Program-made: the position numbers and the translations under genes | Shown here: piece after piece, positions 1-5,833 of the stretch | Layout of the letters: the number at the start of each line of letters is the position of its first letter | Position numbering within the stretch: position 1 is the first letter of the stretch | Assembly (NCBI GenBank): GCA_945926705.1 | Contig: CAMEMA010000020.1 | Span: 1-11,568 of the forward strand | DNA: 11,568 nt | Source of the DNA: an uncultured Clostridia bacterium | GTDB lineage: Bacteria > Bacillota > Clostridia > Oscillospirales > Acutalibacteraceae | Direction: 5' to 3' | The notes under the pieces: model-generated | Told to the model about the DNA's origin: nothing | The model's input: only the letters and a program-made list of their open reading frames with translations | The model's database searches: none

Positions 1-496
1 TCCCTGTAATTGCGCTTAAATGTGCTACGCAAGCAATGTCAAAAGCTTCCTGAGGGTAGTTGGAAGCGAGCATAGCATATCCTGTTTGACGGCATGCGTA
101 TACATCTGAATGGTCGCCGAAAATCGAGAGTGCATGAGCAGCTACAGTTCTTGCGGCTACGTGAATTACACTAGGAAGCAATTCTCCGGCCATTTTATAC
201 ATATTTGGAATCATTAAAAGCAGACCTTGAGAAGAAGTAAAAGTTGTTGCCAAAGAGCCTGCCGACAGTGCCCCATGTACAGCTCCTGCGGCACCTGCTT
301 CGGATTGCATTTCAGTTATTTGAACTTCGGAGCCGAATATATTTTTTTTACCTGAAACCGAATATCTGTCTGTTACGTCTGCCATAACTGAAGAAGGGGT
401 AATCGGATATATTGCTGCAACTTCTGTAAATGCATAAGAGGCGTGAGCCGCCGCAGTATTTCCATCCATTGTGGATATTGTTTGATTTTTATTCAC
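1..496 (-). CDS. nifJ: Pyruvate:ferredoxin (flavodoxin) oxidoreductase, N-terminal part, cut by window edge
   Basis: This is the first 165 codons of a gene that continues beyond base 1. The enzyme oxidises pyruvate with CoA to acetyl-CoA, CO2 and reduced ferredoxin in the cytoplasm of anaerobes, using thiamine diphosphate and Fe-S clusters. The visible part matches the pyruvate-binding domain I, with TMDGNTAAAHASYAFTEV near residues 9-26 and the hallmark YPITPSS at 30-36. Compared from memory with the Desulfovibrio africanus enzyme, Thr33, Glu66 and Arg116 fall two positions after its Thr31, Glu64 and Arg114, which contact pyruvate and cofactor. The GTG start at 496-494 is supported by AGAAAGG 11 bases upstream and by the family's usual short lead before TMDGNTAAAH. 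The gene is transcribed divergently from rplM. Full-length relatives have about 1170 residues, so the cofactor and cluster domains lie outside the window. Confidence 0.95.
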   Translation of the reverse strand, partial: MNKNQTISTMDGNTAAAHASYAFTEVAAIYPITPSSVMADVTDRYSVSGKKNIFGSEVQITEMQSEAGAAGAVHGALSAGSLATTFTSSQGLLLMIPNMYKMAGELLPSVIHVAARTVAAHALSIFGDHSDVYACRQTGYAMLASNYPQEAFDIACVAHLSAITG

Positions 497-577
497 TTTA
501 ATTAGAACCTTTCTAAAAAATATTATTCTTATAATACTGATTTATTTAATTTTTATATTGTATCTCTCTATACATTT

Positions 578-605
578 ATTATATATTACAGCAAATATAT
601 TTCAA
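578..605 (-). promoter_or_regulatory. Predicted sigma-A promoter of nifJ
   Basis: Read on the minus strand, TTGAAA (605-600) and a perfect TATAAT (583-578) are separated by 16 bases. Transcription would start near 571 and give a leader of about 75 bases before the GTG start. I saw no clear hairpin or operator in that leader. Confidence 0.6.
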
Positions 606-699
606 AATGGTTTGCAAAAGTCAAAAATGAGATAAAATGAGTAAATTATATAAAAACGAGAGAAAACATGAGATTTTGCTTGTATAAATCAAATTTTTA

Positions 700-729
700 T
701 TGACAATTCATTATATGTGATGTTATTAT
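700..729 (+). promoter_or_regulatory. Predicted sigma-A promoter of the rplM-rpsI-degV-rpsT unit
   Basis: A perfect TTGACA (700-705) and TATTAT (724-729) are 18 bases apart, and a TG at 721-722 makes an extended -10. The start would be near 736, leaving only about 30 bases of leader, which contains AGGAGG at 753-758. That is too short for the structured L13 leader RNA found upstream of rplM in some Bacillota. Confidence 0.7.
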
Positions 730-765
730 AAATAAGTTAGATTTTAAATAATAGGAGGAAGAAAC

Positions 766-1209
766 ATGTCTACATACATGGCGAAGAGTAACGAAGTAGC
801 GCGTAAATGGTATATTATAGACGCAGCGGGAAAACCACTGGGAAGAATTGCTGTTCAAGCCGCAAATTTGCTTCGTGGAAAAGTTAAACCGACTTTCACT
901 CCGCACGTTGACTGTGGTGACCACGTAATTGTTATCAATTGTGAGAAGGCCGTTTTAACAGGCAAAAAATTAACTCAAAAATATCACTATCATCACACGG
1001 GATATGTCGGAAATCTTAAGAGCGTAAGATACGATACTCTCATGAACACTCACCCTGAGAAAGCAATGCATATGGCTGTTGAAAGAATGCTTCAAGATAA
1101 TTCTCTAGGTCGTAAACAAATAGTGAGATTACGCACTGTAGTAGGTACAGAGCATAAACATGCAGCTCAACAACCTGAATTTTGGAATGATGCGGAGGGA
1201 AATAAATAA
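766..1209 (+). CDS. rplM: 50S ribosomal protein L13
   Basis: This 147-residue protein of the large ribosomal subunit binds 23S rRNA early in assembly. The L13 hallmarks are all present: RKWYIIDAAGKPLGR (about residues 14-28), LRGKVKPTFTPHVDCGDHV (36-54), VLTGKKL (63-69) and the C-terminal region with LGRKQ and GTEHKHAAQQPE. The length fits the bacterial family (about 142-148 residues). The ATG is preceded by AGGAGG at seven bases. ATG codon 5 could also start, but its spacing to the ribosome binding site is worse. The stop codon overlaps the start of rpsI in TAATG, the conserved rplM-rpsI coupling that gives equal amounts of the two ribosomal proteins. Confidence 0.98.
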   Translation: MSTYMAKSNEVARKWYIIDAAGKPLGRIAVQAANLLRGKVKPTFTPHVDCGDHVIVINCEKAVLTGKKLTQKYHYHHTGYVGNLKSVRYDTLMNTHPEKAMHMAVERMLQDNSLGRKQIVRLRTVVGTEHKHAAQQPEFWNDAEGNK

Positions 1210-1610
1210 TGTACGATAAAGAACCGTTTTTTTACGGAACCGGAAGAAGAAAACAATCTGTTGCCAGAGTAAGACTTTACAAAGGTGAAGGAAAGATAAC
1301 CGTAAACGGAAGAGATATAGAAGAATACTTTGGACTGGAAACTTTAAAAGTTATCGTTCGTCAACCTCTTGCACTTACTGAAACACAGGGAAAATTTGAT
1401 ATAGTGTGCAATGTTAATGGTGGGGGAGTTTCCGGTCAAGCCGGAGCAATCAGACACGGCATTTCAAGAGCTCTTTTAGATTTTGATACGGAAAAGTTTA
1501 GACTTGCTCTTAAAAAAGCCGGTTTCCTTACACGTGATCCAAGAATGAAAGAGCGTAAAAAGTACGGACTCAAAAAAGCAAGAAAAGCGCCTCAATTTTC
1601 CAAGAGATAG
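1209..1610 (+). CDS. rpsI: 30S ribosomal protein S9
   Basis: This 133-residue protein of the small-subunit head has a C-terminal tail that reaches the P-site tRNA. FYGTGRRKQSVARVRL (residues 8-23), the GGGVSGQAGAIRHGISRAL segment (71-89) and the basic end KKYGLKKARKAPQFSKR, with its terminal SKR tRNA contact, identify it clearly. The start overlaps the rplM stop by one base. GGAGGG at 1195-1200, inside the end of rplM, serves as ribosome binding site, so translation is probably coupled. No terminator follows, and transcription can run into the degV-family gene. Confidence 0.98.
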   Translation: MYDKEPFFYGTGRRKQSVARVRLYKGEGKITVNGRDIEEYFGLETLKVIVRQPLALTETQGKFDIVCNVNGGGVSGQAGAIRHGISRALLDFDTEKFRLALKKAGFLTRDPRMKERKKYGLKKARKAPQFSKR

Positions 1611-1655
1611 TATTTTTTTGAAAGGTGATGAAAAGAACACCGAATTTTCATTCAG

Positions 1656-1663
1656 AAGGGAGA
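1656..1663 (+). promoter_or_regulatory. Ribosome binding site bearing on the degV start
   Basis: AAGGGAGA lies 15 bases before ATG 1679, which is longer than normal but usable. The alternative starts GTG 1625 and ATG 1628 directly abut AAAGGTG at 1621-1627 and so have almost no spacing. Homology to DegV also begins at 1679, so that start is preferred. Confidence 0.4.
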
Positions 1664-1678
1664 TTAAACTCATATTGT

Positions 1679-2539
1679 ATGAATGATTATGTAATAATAA
1701 CGGATTCGACTTCGGATTTGCCGGGTGACATGGTTAAAGAATTTGAAATAGAAGTTTTACCCATGAAATTTAGCATTGGTGGAAAATCATATTTTGACGG
1801 TGAAATGAGTAACGATGAATTTTACAAAAAGATAAGTAATAAGCTTGTACCTTCAACATCTCAGATTAATCCAAAAGAGTTTGAGGAGTATTTCGAAAAG
1901 TATCTTAAATTGGGTAAAGATATAATTTATGTGTGTTTTTCATCTGGGCTCAGTGGGACTTATAGTTCAGCTTGCCATGCTGCTAAAGAACTTTGTGTAC
2001 GTTATCCTCAAAACCGAATAGAAATTATAGATTCTTTATCAGCTTCTCTCGGTGAAGGGTTGATCGTTTATAATATTTCTCTCATGAAGCGAAATGGCTC
2101 ATCTTTTGATGAAGTAGTGCGTTGGGCTGAAGATAATAAGTGTAAAGTATGCCATTGGTTTATAGTTGATGATTTACATCATCTTCAGCGTGGAGGTAGA
2201 ATATCTCAAGCAGCAGCGATATTCGGAAGTGTAATGGGAATAAAACCGGTTTTGCACGTTAAAGATGACGGAAAATTATATGTATCTGAAAAGGTGCGTG
2301 GACGAGATCGAGCTATAGATGTGATGGTATCGAAAATGGAGAAATTCGGAGTTGACATTCCTCATCAGAAGATATTTATAAGTCACGCGGCGTGTGAGAA
2401 AAGCGCTTTGGTTCTTGCAGAAAAAGTTAAAAAGAAGTTTGGTGTTACGGACGTCACAATTGGAGAAGTAGGGCCTGTCATAGGCTCACATACCGGATGT
2501 GGAGTACTTGCGTTGTTTTTTTTAAGTAATAAAAGATAA
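1679..2539 (+). CDS. DegV-family fatty-acid-binding protein (FakB-like)
   Basis: DegV/FakB proteins bind a single fatty acid. In characterised Bacillota they present it to the kinase FakA, so that exogenous fatty acids enter phospholipid synthesis. Using ATG 1679, the 286-residue protein has the usual family length. It shows ITDSTSDLP (7-15), PSTSQ (58-62), SSGLSGTY (88-95), DSLSASLGEG (118-127), GGRIS (172-176) and IGSHTGCG (268-275). Thr60, Ser92 and His271 are at the places expected for contacts with the fatty-acid carboxylate, judged from memory of FakB. A longer in-frame version from GTG 1625 adds 18 residues with no family counterpart. The gene lies 68 bases after rpsI and 22 bases before rpsT with no terminator between. 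No fakA is in the window, so the kinase partner is unseen and the specific role is inferred. Confidence 0.92.
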   Translation: MNDYVIITDSTSDLPGDMVKEFEIEVLPMKFSIGGKSYFDGEMSNDEFYKKISNKLVPSTSQINPKEFEEYFEKYLKLGKDIIYVCFSSGLSGTYSSACHAAKELCVRYPQNRIEIIDSLSASLGEGLIVYNISLMKRNGSSFDEVVRWAEDNKCKVCHWFIVDDLHHLQRGGRISQAAAIFGSVMGIKPVLHVKDDGKLYVSEKVRGRDRAIDVMVSKMEKFGVDIPHQKIFISHAACEKSALVLAEKVKKKFGVTDVTIGEVGPVIGSHTGCGVLALFFLSNKR

Positions 2540-2561
2540 AAATTAGAGGGAGGAAATTTTC

Positions 2562-2810
2562 ATGCCAAACATTAAATCAGCTAAAAAAAGAGAAAAAGTT
2601 ATATGCAAAAAAACTCAAAGAAATAAAGCTTATAAATCTGCTCTTAGAACGGCTGTAAAGGCAGCTTTGGAAGAAAAAGAAGGAATAAACGGCAAAGCTG
2701 TTAAGTTAGCTCTTAAAAAGCTTGATCAGTCTGTTTCAAAGGGAATTATTCATAAGAATACAGCTGCAAGGAACAAAGTTAAAATACTTCGTAATTGCAC
2801 AGCTCAATAA
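2562..2810 (+). CDS. rpsT: 30S ribosomal protein S20
   Basis: This 82-residue, very basic helical protein binds 16S rRNA early in small-subunit assembly. The N-terminal MPNIKSAKKREK and the RNKAYKSALRTAVKAAL helix, followed by GIIHKNTAARNKVKI near the end, are typical of S20, and the length fits. The strong site GAGGGAGGAA (2546-2555) lies six bases before the ATG. It is the last gene of the rplM-rpsI-degV-rpsT unit and is followed at once by an intrinsic terminator. The S20 gene stands alone in many genomes, so its place behind a DegV gene here is a lineage trait. Confidence 0.97.
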   Translation: MPNIKSAKKREKVICKKTQRNKAYKSALRTAVKAALEEKEGINGKAVKLALKKLDQSVSKGIIHKNTAARNKVKILRNCTAQ

Positions 2811-2821
2811 TAAAAATATTG

Positions 2822-2854
2822 ACCTTTCGGAATGATGATTCCGGAAGGTTTTTT
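2822..2854 (+). terminator. Intrinsic terminator after rpsT
   Basis: An 11-base-pair stem (ACCTTTCGGAA with TTCCGGAAGGT, one G-U pair), with loop TGATGA, is followed by a run of six T at 2849-2854. On the minus strand the same stem is followed by CAATATTTTT, so it may also stop transcription arriving from the opposing gene cluster. Confidence 0.9.
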
Positions 2855-2863
2855 ACGTACAGA

Positions 2864-2894
2864 AATCCACCTAAGAGATAGCTCTTGGTGGATT
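2864..2894 (-). terminator. Hairpin at the end of the Nif11-leader gene cluster, probably a terminator
   Basis: A 13-base-pair stem (AATCCACC plus AAGAG, against CTCTTGGTGGATT, with one bulged T at 2872) and loop ATAG begins 8 bases past the stop codon of the last minus-strand gene. The minus-strand tail (ATTTCTGT) is a weak T-tract. The plus-strand tail (ATATTTTATT) is better. It probably works with the neighbouring 2822-2854 hairpin as a two-way transcription barrier between convergent units. Confidence 0.65.
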
Positions 2895-2902
2895 ATATTT
2901 TA

Positions 2903-3415
2903 TTATTTTCCGAGCTCGTATTTGAGATCTTCAATTTTTTCTTTAAGTTCTTGAATTACTTTATTTTCCGGTGTGTTTTGCTCTTTGTATTTTTCATATA
3001 TATCTTTCAGAGATGATATTAACCTTATATTTAAGTTCAGCGCATTTAATCCGGAAGCTGTTATTTGTGCAGCCGACCTGTGAGTAGGTAATTGCTTTTG
3101 CAATTCTTTGCTAAGTTCAGTATTTCCGGGAATTTCATTTTTTTCGAGTGTAAAAAAATCTTTGACTGAATTTACTAATGGAACTCTCAATCCTCCCGAA
3201 ACTTTACTTAACTCCGTGTTATCTAACTTTTTTGATTCTGACTCAATTATTTTTATGAACTTTTCAAAATATTCCTTTGAGAATTTATTTTTACAGTGAT
3301 TAAGCGTAAAATCATACATCTCTTGGATTCCGCTACAAGATAGAAATTCTTTTTCTAAATCTTTTTTAATCAAAACATTTTTAAAAAATTCCGCGATATT
3401 TTCATATTCATTCAC
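2903..3415 (-). CDS. Nif11-like leader protein A, long core with C-terminal heptads
   Basis: This is the last of four tandem genes. The 170-residue protein has a Nif11-like leader domain (about 6-73), with EFFKNVLIKKDL, IQEMYDF and FSKEYFEKF, and ends in NTELSKVSGG with Gly-Gly at 74-75. Such leaders normally direct natural-product precursors to modifying enzymes and are cut after GG by a C39 peptidase transporter. The remaining 95 residues contain no Cys, which rules out lanthionine rings. Residues 114-139 are largely non-polar, and 150-168 form a heptad pattern (I154, L157, I161, L164, L168) suggesting a coiled coil. The hexapeptide NTELSK occurs twice (66-71 and 98-103). The GTG start has AAGGAAGTGAT upstream at suitable spacing. 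Function is unknown. Confidence 0.8.
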   Translation of the reverse strand: MNEYENIAEFFKNVLIKKDLEKEFLSCSGIQEMYDFTLNHCKNKFSKEYFEKFIKIIESESKKLDNTELSKVSGGLRVPLVNSVKDFFTLEKNEIPGNTELSKELQKQLPTHRSAAQITASGLNALNLNIRLISSLKDIYEKYKEQNTPENKVIQELKEKIEDLKYELGK

Positions 3416-3448
3416 GTTATATCACTTCCTTTTAGATTAAACTACATT

Positions 3449-3958
3449 TTAATTATTTTTAATTTCTTCATTTATATTATTTTTATTTTTTTCTTTAAGT
3501 TTATTTTCGAGATTTTGTATCTCTAGTCTAAGTTCGTATTCTTTCTTCTTCATTTCGAGATCGTTTAGAGGTTTATTTTCTTGCATCAACTCTTTTTGAT
3601 ATTTTTCTGCTTTACGTTTGTAACCCAAATTAAGTAAAGTTTCAATCAATGAAGCTATTGCAGGCGCCATCATAGCTAAAGATCTCAGAGTAGTTTCTTC
3701 TGCACCTCCTGTTATTTTTTCCATTTCGTCATCGGATATTTTGCCGGATTCGGGATTTTTCAAATAGTCTACCATTAAACTTAAAGCATTTTTAAATTCT
3801 TCCTTTGAAAATTCACCTTCCGATCTAGAAAGTGCATATTTGTACATTTCATCTATATCTGAAAGTGAAAATAATTTTTTTACTTCTTCTTGGTTCTTAG
3901 ATATAGTGTTGAAAAAATTGGATAAATTTTTATTTATATTAAATTTATTTTCTGGCAT
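3449..3958 (-). CDS. Nif11-like leader protein B, hydrophobic segment plus coiled-coil tail
   Basis: The third gene of the cluster encodes 169 residues. The leader domain (about 8-83) has NFFNTISKNQEEV, MYKYAL, EFSKEEFKNAL and the junction ISDDEMEKITGG, with Gly-Gly at 84-85. The 84-residue part after GG has no Cys. It starts with an alanine- and methionine-containing hydrophobic stretch (SLAMMAPAIASLI, 93-105). After a basic linker it ends in a strongly charged helix with L143, I147, L150 and L154 in heptad spacing. This is the closest paralogue of protein C: both share NxLKxIS-type leader motifs, SLxMMA after the GG, and a near-identical EI-x2-LENKLK end. The ATG has AGGGAGTGG upstream. It is probably a precursor or signal-type peptide, but no processing enzyme is adjacent. 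Confidence 0.8.
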   Translation of the reverse strand: MPENKFNINKNLSNFFNTISKNQEEVKKLFSLSDIDEMYKYALSRSEGEFSKEEFKNALSLMVDYLKNPESGKISDDEMEKITGGAEETTLRSLAMMAPAIASLIETLLNLGYKRKAEKYQKELMQENKPLNDLEMKKKEYELRLEIQNLENKLKEKNKNNINEEIKNN

Positions 3959-3977
3959 AATAATCCACTCCCTATAT

Positions 3978-4454
3978 TTATTTATTGTTGTCTTTTAATT
4001 TATTTTCAAGCAAAGCTATTTCTTTCTTTATCATATCTTCTCTAGCGTCTTTATCAGGCTTGTAATATTCCTCTAATCTTTTACTATGATTATTTTTTTC
4101 GTCAAGTTCTTTACAAATATTTGAATATTGATAAATAGACATTGCGGCGTTCATAACAGGTATAGCCATCATCATGAGTGACATAATATTACTTTCTGTT
4201 TTTTTCCCTCCCATTATAGTCTTTTCATCGCACTCAGAAATTTCTCTTATTTCATGTGCATGTTTAAAAAGTAAATGTAACGCACTTTTAAACTCATCAA
4301 AAGAAAATTCTTCATTTGAAATTTCCGATGCATATTGATACATATTTCGCAGAGAACCACATGAAAAGAATTTTTCAATAGAATTTTTATCTTTTGAAAT
4401 ATTTTTTAAAAAATTTAACAGTCCTTTATTTGTAATCAGTTTTTCGTAATCCAT
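3978..4454 (-). CDS. Nif11-like leader protein C, Met-rich membrane-like segment plus coiled-coil tail
   Basis: The second gene of the cluster encodes 158 residues. The leader (about 8-81) has LLNFLKNISKDKN, MYQYA and EEFSFDEFKSAL, and ends in DEKTIMGG with Gly-Gly at 82-83. The 75 residues after GG begin with about 26 uncharged residues (89-114). These include SLMMMAIPVMNAAM, a very Met-rich stretch long enough to cross or insert into a membrane. A charged region then leads to a C-terminal helix with I142, I146, L149 and L153 and the LENKLK motif shared with protein B. The only Cys after the GG is C114. The ATG start is preceded by AGAAAGG at suitable spacing. The gene begins 23 bases after the previous one and ends 19 before the next, so the four are co-transcribed. 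Confidence 0.8.
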   Translation of the reverse strand: MDYEKLITNKGLLNFLKNISKDKNSIEKFFSCGSLRNMYQYASEISNEEFSFDEFKSALHLLFKHAHEIREISECDEKTIMGGKKTESNIMSLMMMAIPVMNAAMSIYQYSNICKELDEKNNHSKRLEEYYKPDKDAREDMIKKEIALLENKLKDNNK

Positions 4455-4477
4455 ATGATTTTTCCTTTCTTCTTAGC

Positions 4478-4891
4478 CTAATTCATTCCTAAGCTACTGG
4501 CTAAATCCATGGTAAGCTGCATTATTTCTCGAGGTGATAGATTATCCATATCTTTCATAAAATATACTTTATTGAAAACTTTAGAAAGATTCAGTAAAAT
4601 ACTTTGAGCACCGGAAATGGCGTCAATCTTGTCTGATATTTGCTTAACTGTACCTTTTTCCATTCCTCCTGAAATATTTTTAAGTTCGCCATCGGAAACT
4701 GGAACTTTGTTGAGATTTTCAACGCTGATTATTCCCAGAATAAATTTTTCCAATTCTTCTCTTGTGTACCCTCCGCAAATTGAATTGCAATAATTAAAAA
4801 TTTCTTCTTTATTTTTACATTCAAGTATTTTTTTCCGATATTCAGGATTGGCGTTTAATTTTTTTGCTAGTTCAAATAAGTAGTCATTCAA
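4478..4891 (-). CDS. Nif11-like leader protein D, first gene of the cluster
   Basis: The promoter-proximal gene encodes 137 residues. The leader is the most canonical of the four: LAKKLNANPEYRKKILECK, EEIFNYC, GYTREELEKFI and SDGELKNISGG, with Gly-Gly at 75-76. The 61-residue remainder lacks Cys. It appears as one or two amphipathic helices (GAQSILLNLSKVFNKVYF and a short end LASSLGMN). It lacks both the coiled-coil tail of A, B and C and the SLxMMA motif of B and C. The start is TTG: a GAAAGGGG site lies eight bases upstream, and the nearby ATG is out of frame. It may be the effector or signal of the set and the longer proteins partners, but that is a guess from architecture alone. Confidence 0.8.
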   Translation of the reverse strand: MNDYLFELAKKLNANPEYRKKILECKNKEEIFNYCNSICGGYTREELEKFILGIISVENLNKVPVSDGELKNISGGMEKGTVKQISDKIDAISGAQSILLNLSKVFNKVYFMKDMDNLSPREIMQLTMDLASSLGMN

Positions 4892-4899
4892 TTTATTCG

Positions 4900-4907
4900 C
4901 CCCTTTC
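4900..4907 (-). promoter_or_regulatory. Ribosome binding site fixing a TTG start
   Basis: GAAAGGGG on the minus strand lies eight bases before TTG 4891, and no in-frame ATG or GTG is near. This decides the start of the first Nif11-leader gene. Confidence 0.7.
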
Positions 4908-4927
4908 AGTCAAAATATTTATATGTA

Positions 4928-4955
4928 ATTATAACATTATTTAAAATAAAGTCAA
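4928..4955 (-). promoter_or_regulatory. Strong predicted promoter of the four-gene Nif11-leader cluster
   Basis: On the minus strand, TTGACT (4955-4950) and a perfect TATAAT (4933-4928) are 16 bases apart, with TGT before the -10 forming an extended -10. Transcription would start near 4921 and leave about 30 bases of leader. It is among the closest to consensus in the window, which argues that the cluster is actively expressed. No operator-like repeat is evident around it. Confidence 0.75.
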
Positions 4956-5044
4956 TATTTTTTTATTTATTACAAATTGGATAAAAGAACAAAAGGAATT
5001 CTTTGTTCGATTTTTGAAAAGATATATTTAAGGGGTGATAGAGA

Positions 5045-5803
5045 ATGAGTCAACAAAAAAATTCAAAGATGTTGAAAAATGAATCTAAACAGGATGGTTT
5101 TTCTGAAAGTAGCGCAACAGGAAGTGAAAAACAGTATGAAAGAATTCAGAACATAGGTTCGGTGATAACTTCTTCAAATAAGAAAAAAATTTATTGTTTG
5201 ACAATAATAGGACAAATTGAAGGGCATACTTATCTTCCGGAAGAAAATAAGACTACAAAGTACGAACACGTTATACCTGAATTGGTGGCTATAGAAGAAG
5301 ACCCGCACATAGAAGGTCTTTTGATTTTACTCAATACTGTAGGTGGCGATATAGAAGCAGGTTTAGCAATGGCAGAATTAATTTCCGGTATGAGTAAACC
5401 TACTGTTTCTATGGTTATAGGCGGAGGACATTCTATAGGTGTTCCTCTTGCGGTTTGTGCAGATAAATCTTTTATAGCGCGTTCTGCCACTATGACAGTT
5501 CATCCGGTAAGGAGTGGAGGTACTACTGTAGGAGTTTCGCAATCATTTGAGTACTTTAAAAGAATGCAAAAACGTATAGCTGATTTTGTTGTATCTAATT
5601 CAAAAATATCTGAAAAAAGATTTTATGAACTTTGTATGAATACCGAAGAGTTGGTTATGGATATAGGCTCTGTAATCGAAGGAGAACAAGCGGTTAAAGA
5701 AGGACTTATAGACAGCGTAGGGACGCTTTCTGATGCAATAGCTTGTCTTTATAAACAAATAGATAAAAAATCAAAATCCAAATCACGTATAACGAAACGT
5801 TAA
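5045..5803 (+). CDS. tepA: TepA-like ClpP-fold serine protease-like protein
   Basis: This 252-residue protein of the ClpP/crotonase-fold TepA family is related to Bacillus subtilis TepA, which also lies directly upstream of the spoIIIE/ftsK region and was reported to enhance protein translocation. After a low-complexity polar N-terminus (1-45) it shows NKTTKYEHVIPELV (68-81), LLILLNTVGGDIEAGLAMAE (92-111), GGGHSIGVP (126-134, candidate nucleophile Ser130) and TMTVHPVRS (149-157, candidate His153). GLIDSVG follows near 220-226. The oxyanion and GHS-x-G elements are intact, so it may be an active peptidase. There is no signal peptide. The ATG has AGGGGTGAT upstream at good spacing. The gene diverges from the Nif11-leader cluster, and its own promoter is not clear. 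Confidence 0.93.
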   Translation: MSQQKNSKMLKNESKQDGFSESSATGSEKQYERIQNIGSVITSSNKKKIYCLTIIGQIEGHTYLPEENKTTKYEHVIPELVAIEEDPHIEGLLILLNTVGGDIEAGLAMAELISGMSKPTVSMVIGGGHSIGVPLAVCADKSFIARSATMTVHPVRSGGTTVGVSQSFEYFKRMQKRIADFVVSNSKISEKRFYELCMNTEELVMDIGSVIEGEQAVKEGLIDSVGTLSDAIACLYKQIDKKSKSKSRITKR

Positions 5804-5833
5804 ATTTAATTCAAATTAATTATTTTGAGATAT

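Noticed and set aside
730..765. L13 leader RNA (autoregulatory structure before rplM)
   Set aside because: Only about 30 bases lie between the predicted transcription start and the ATG, and no stem is visible.
3108..3299. Open frame on the plus strand inside the Nif11-leader region
   Set aside because: It is antisense to protein A, has no ribosome binding site or recognisable domain, and its reading follows from the AT-rich codons of the real gene.
2903..4891. Lanthipeptide or spliceotide precursors
   Set aside because: The cores have almost no Cys for lanthionine rings, I see no XYG splice motifs, and no lanthipeptide synthetase or radical SAM enzyme lies in the window.
4987..5015. Small hairpin GAACAAA/TTTGTTC with T5 before tepA as a terminator or attenuator
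   Set aside because: The stem is seven mostly A-T pairs with an eight-base loop. No transcript is known to enter from upstream on the plus strand, so chance is likely.
5230..5490. Open frame antisense to tepA
   Set aside because: It lies entirely opposite the conserved catalytic region of tepA, with no supporting signals.
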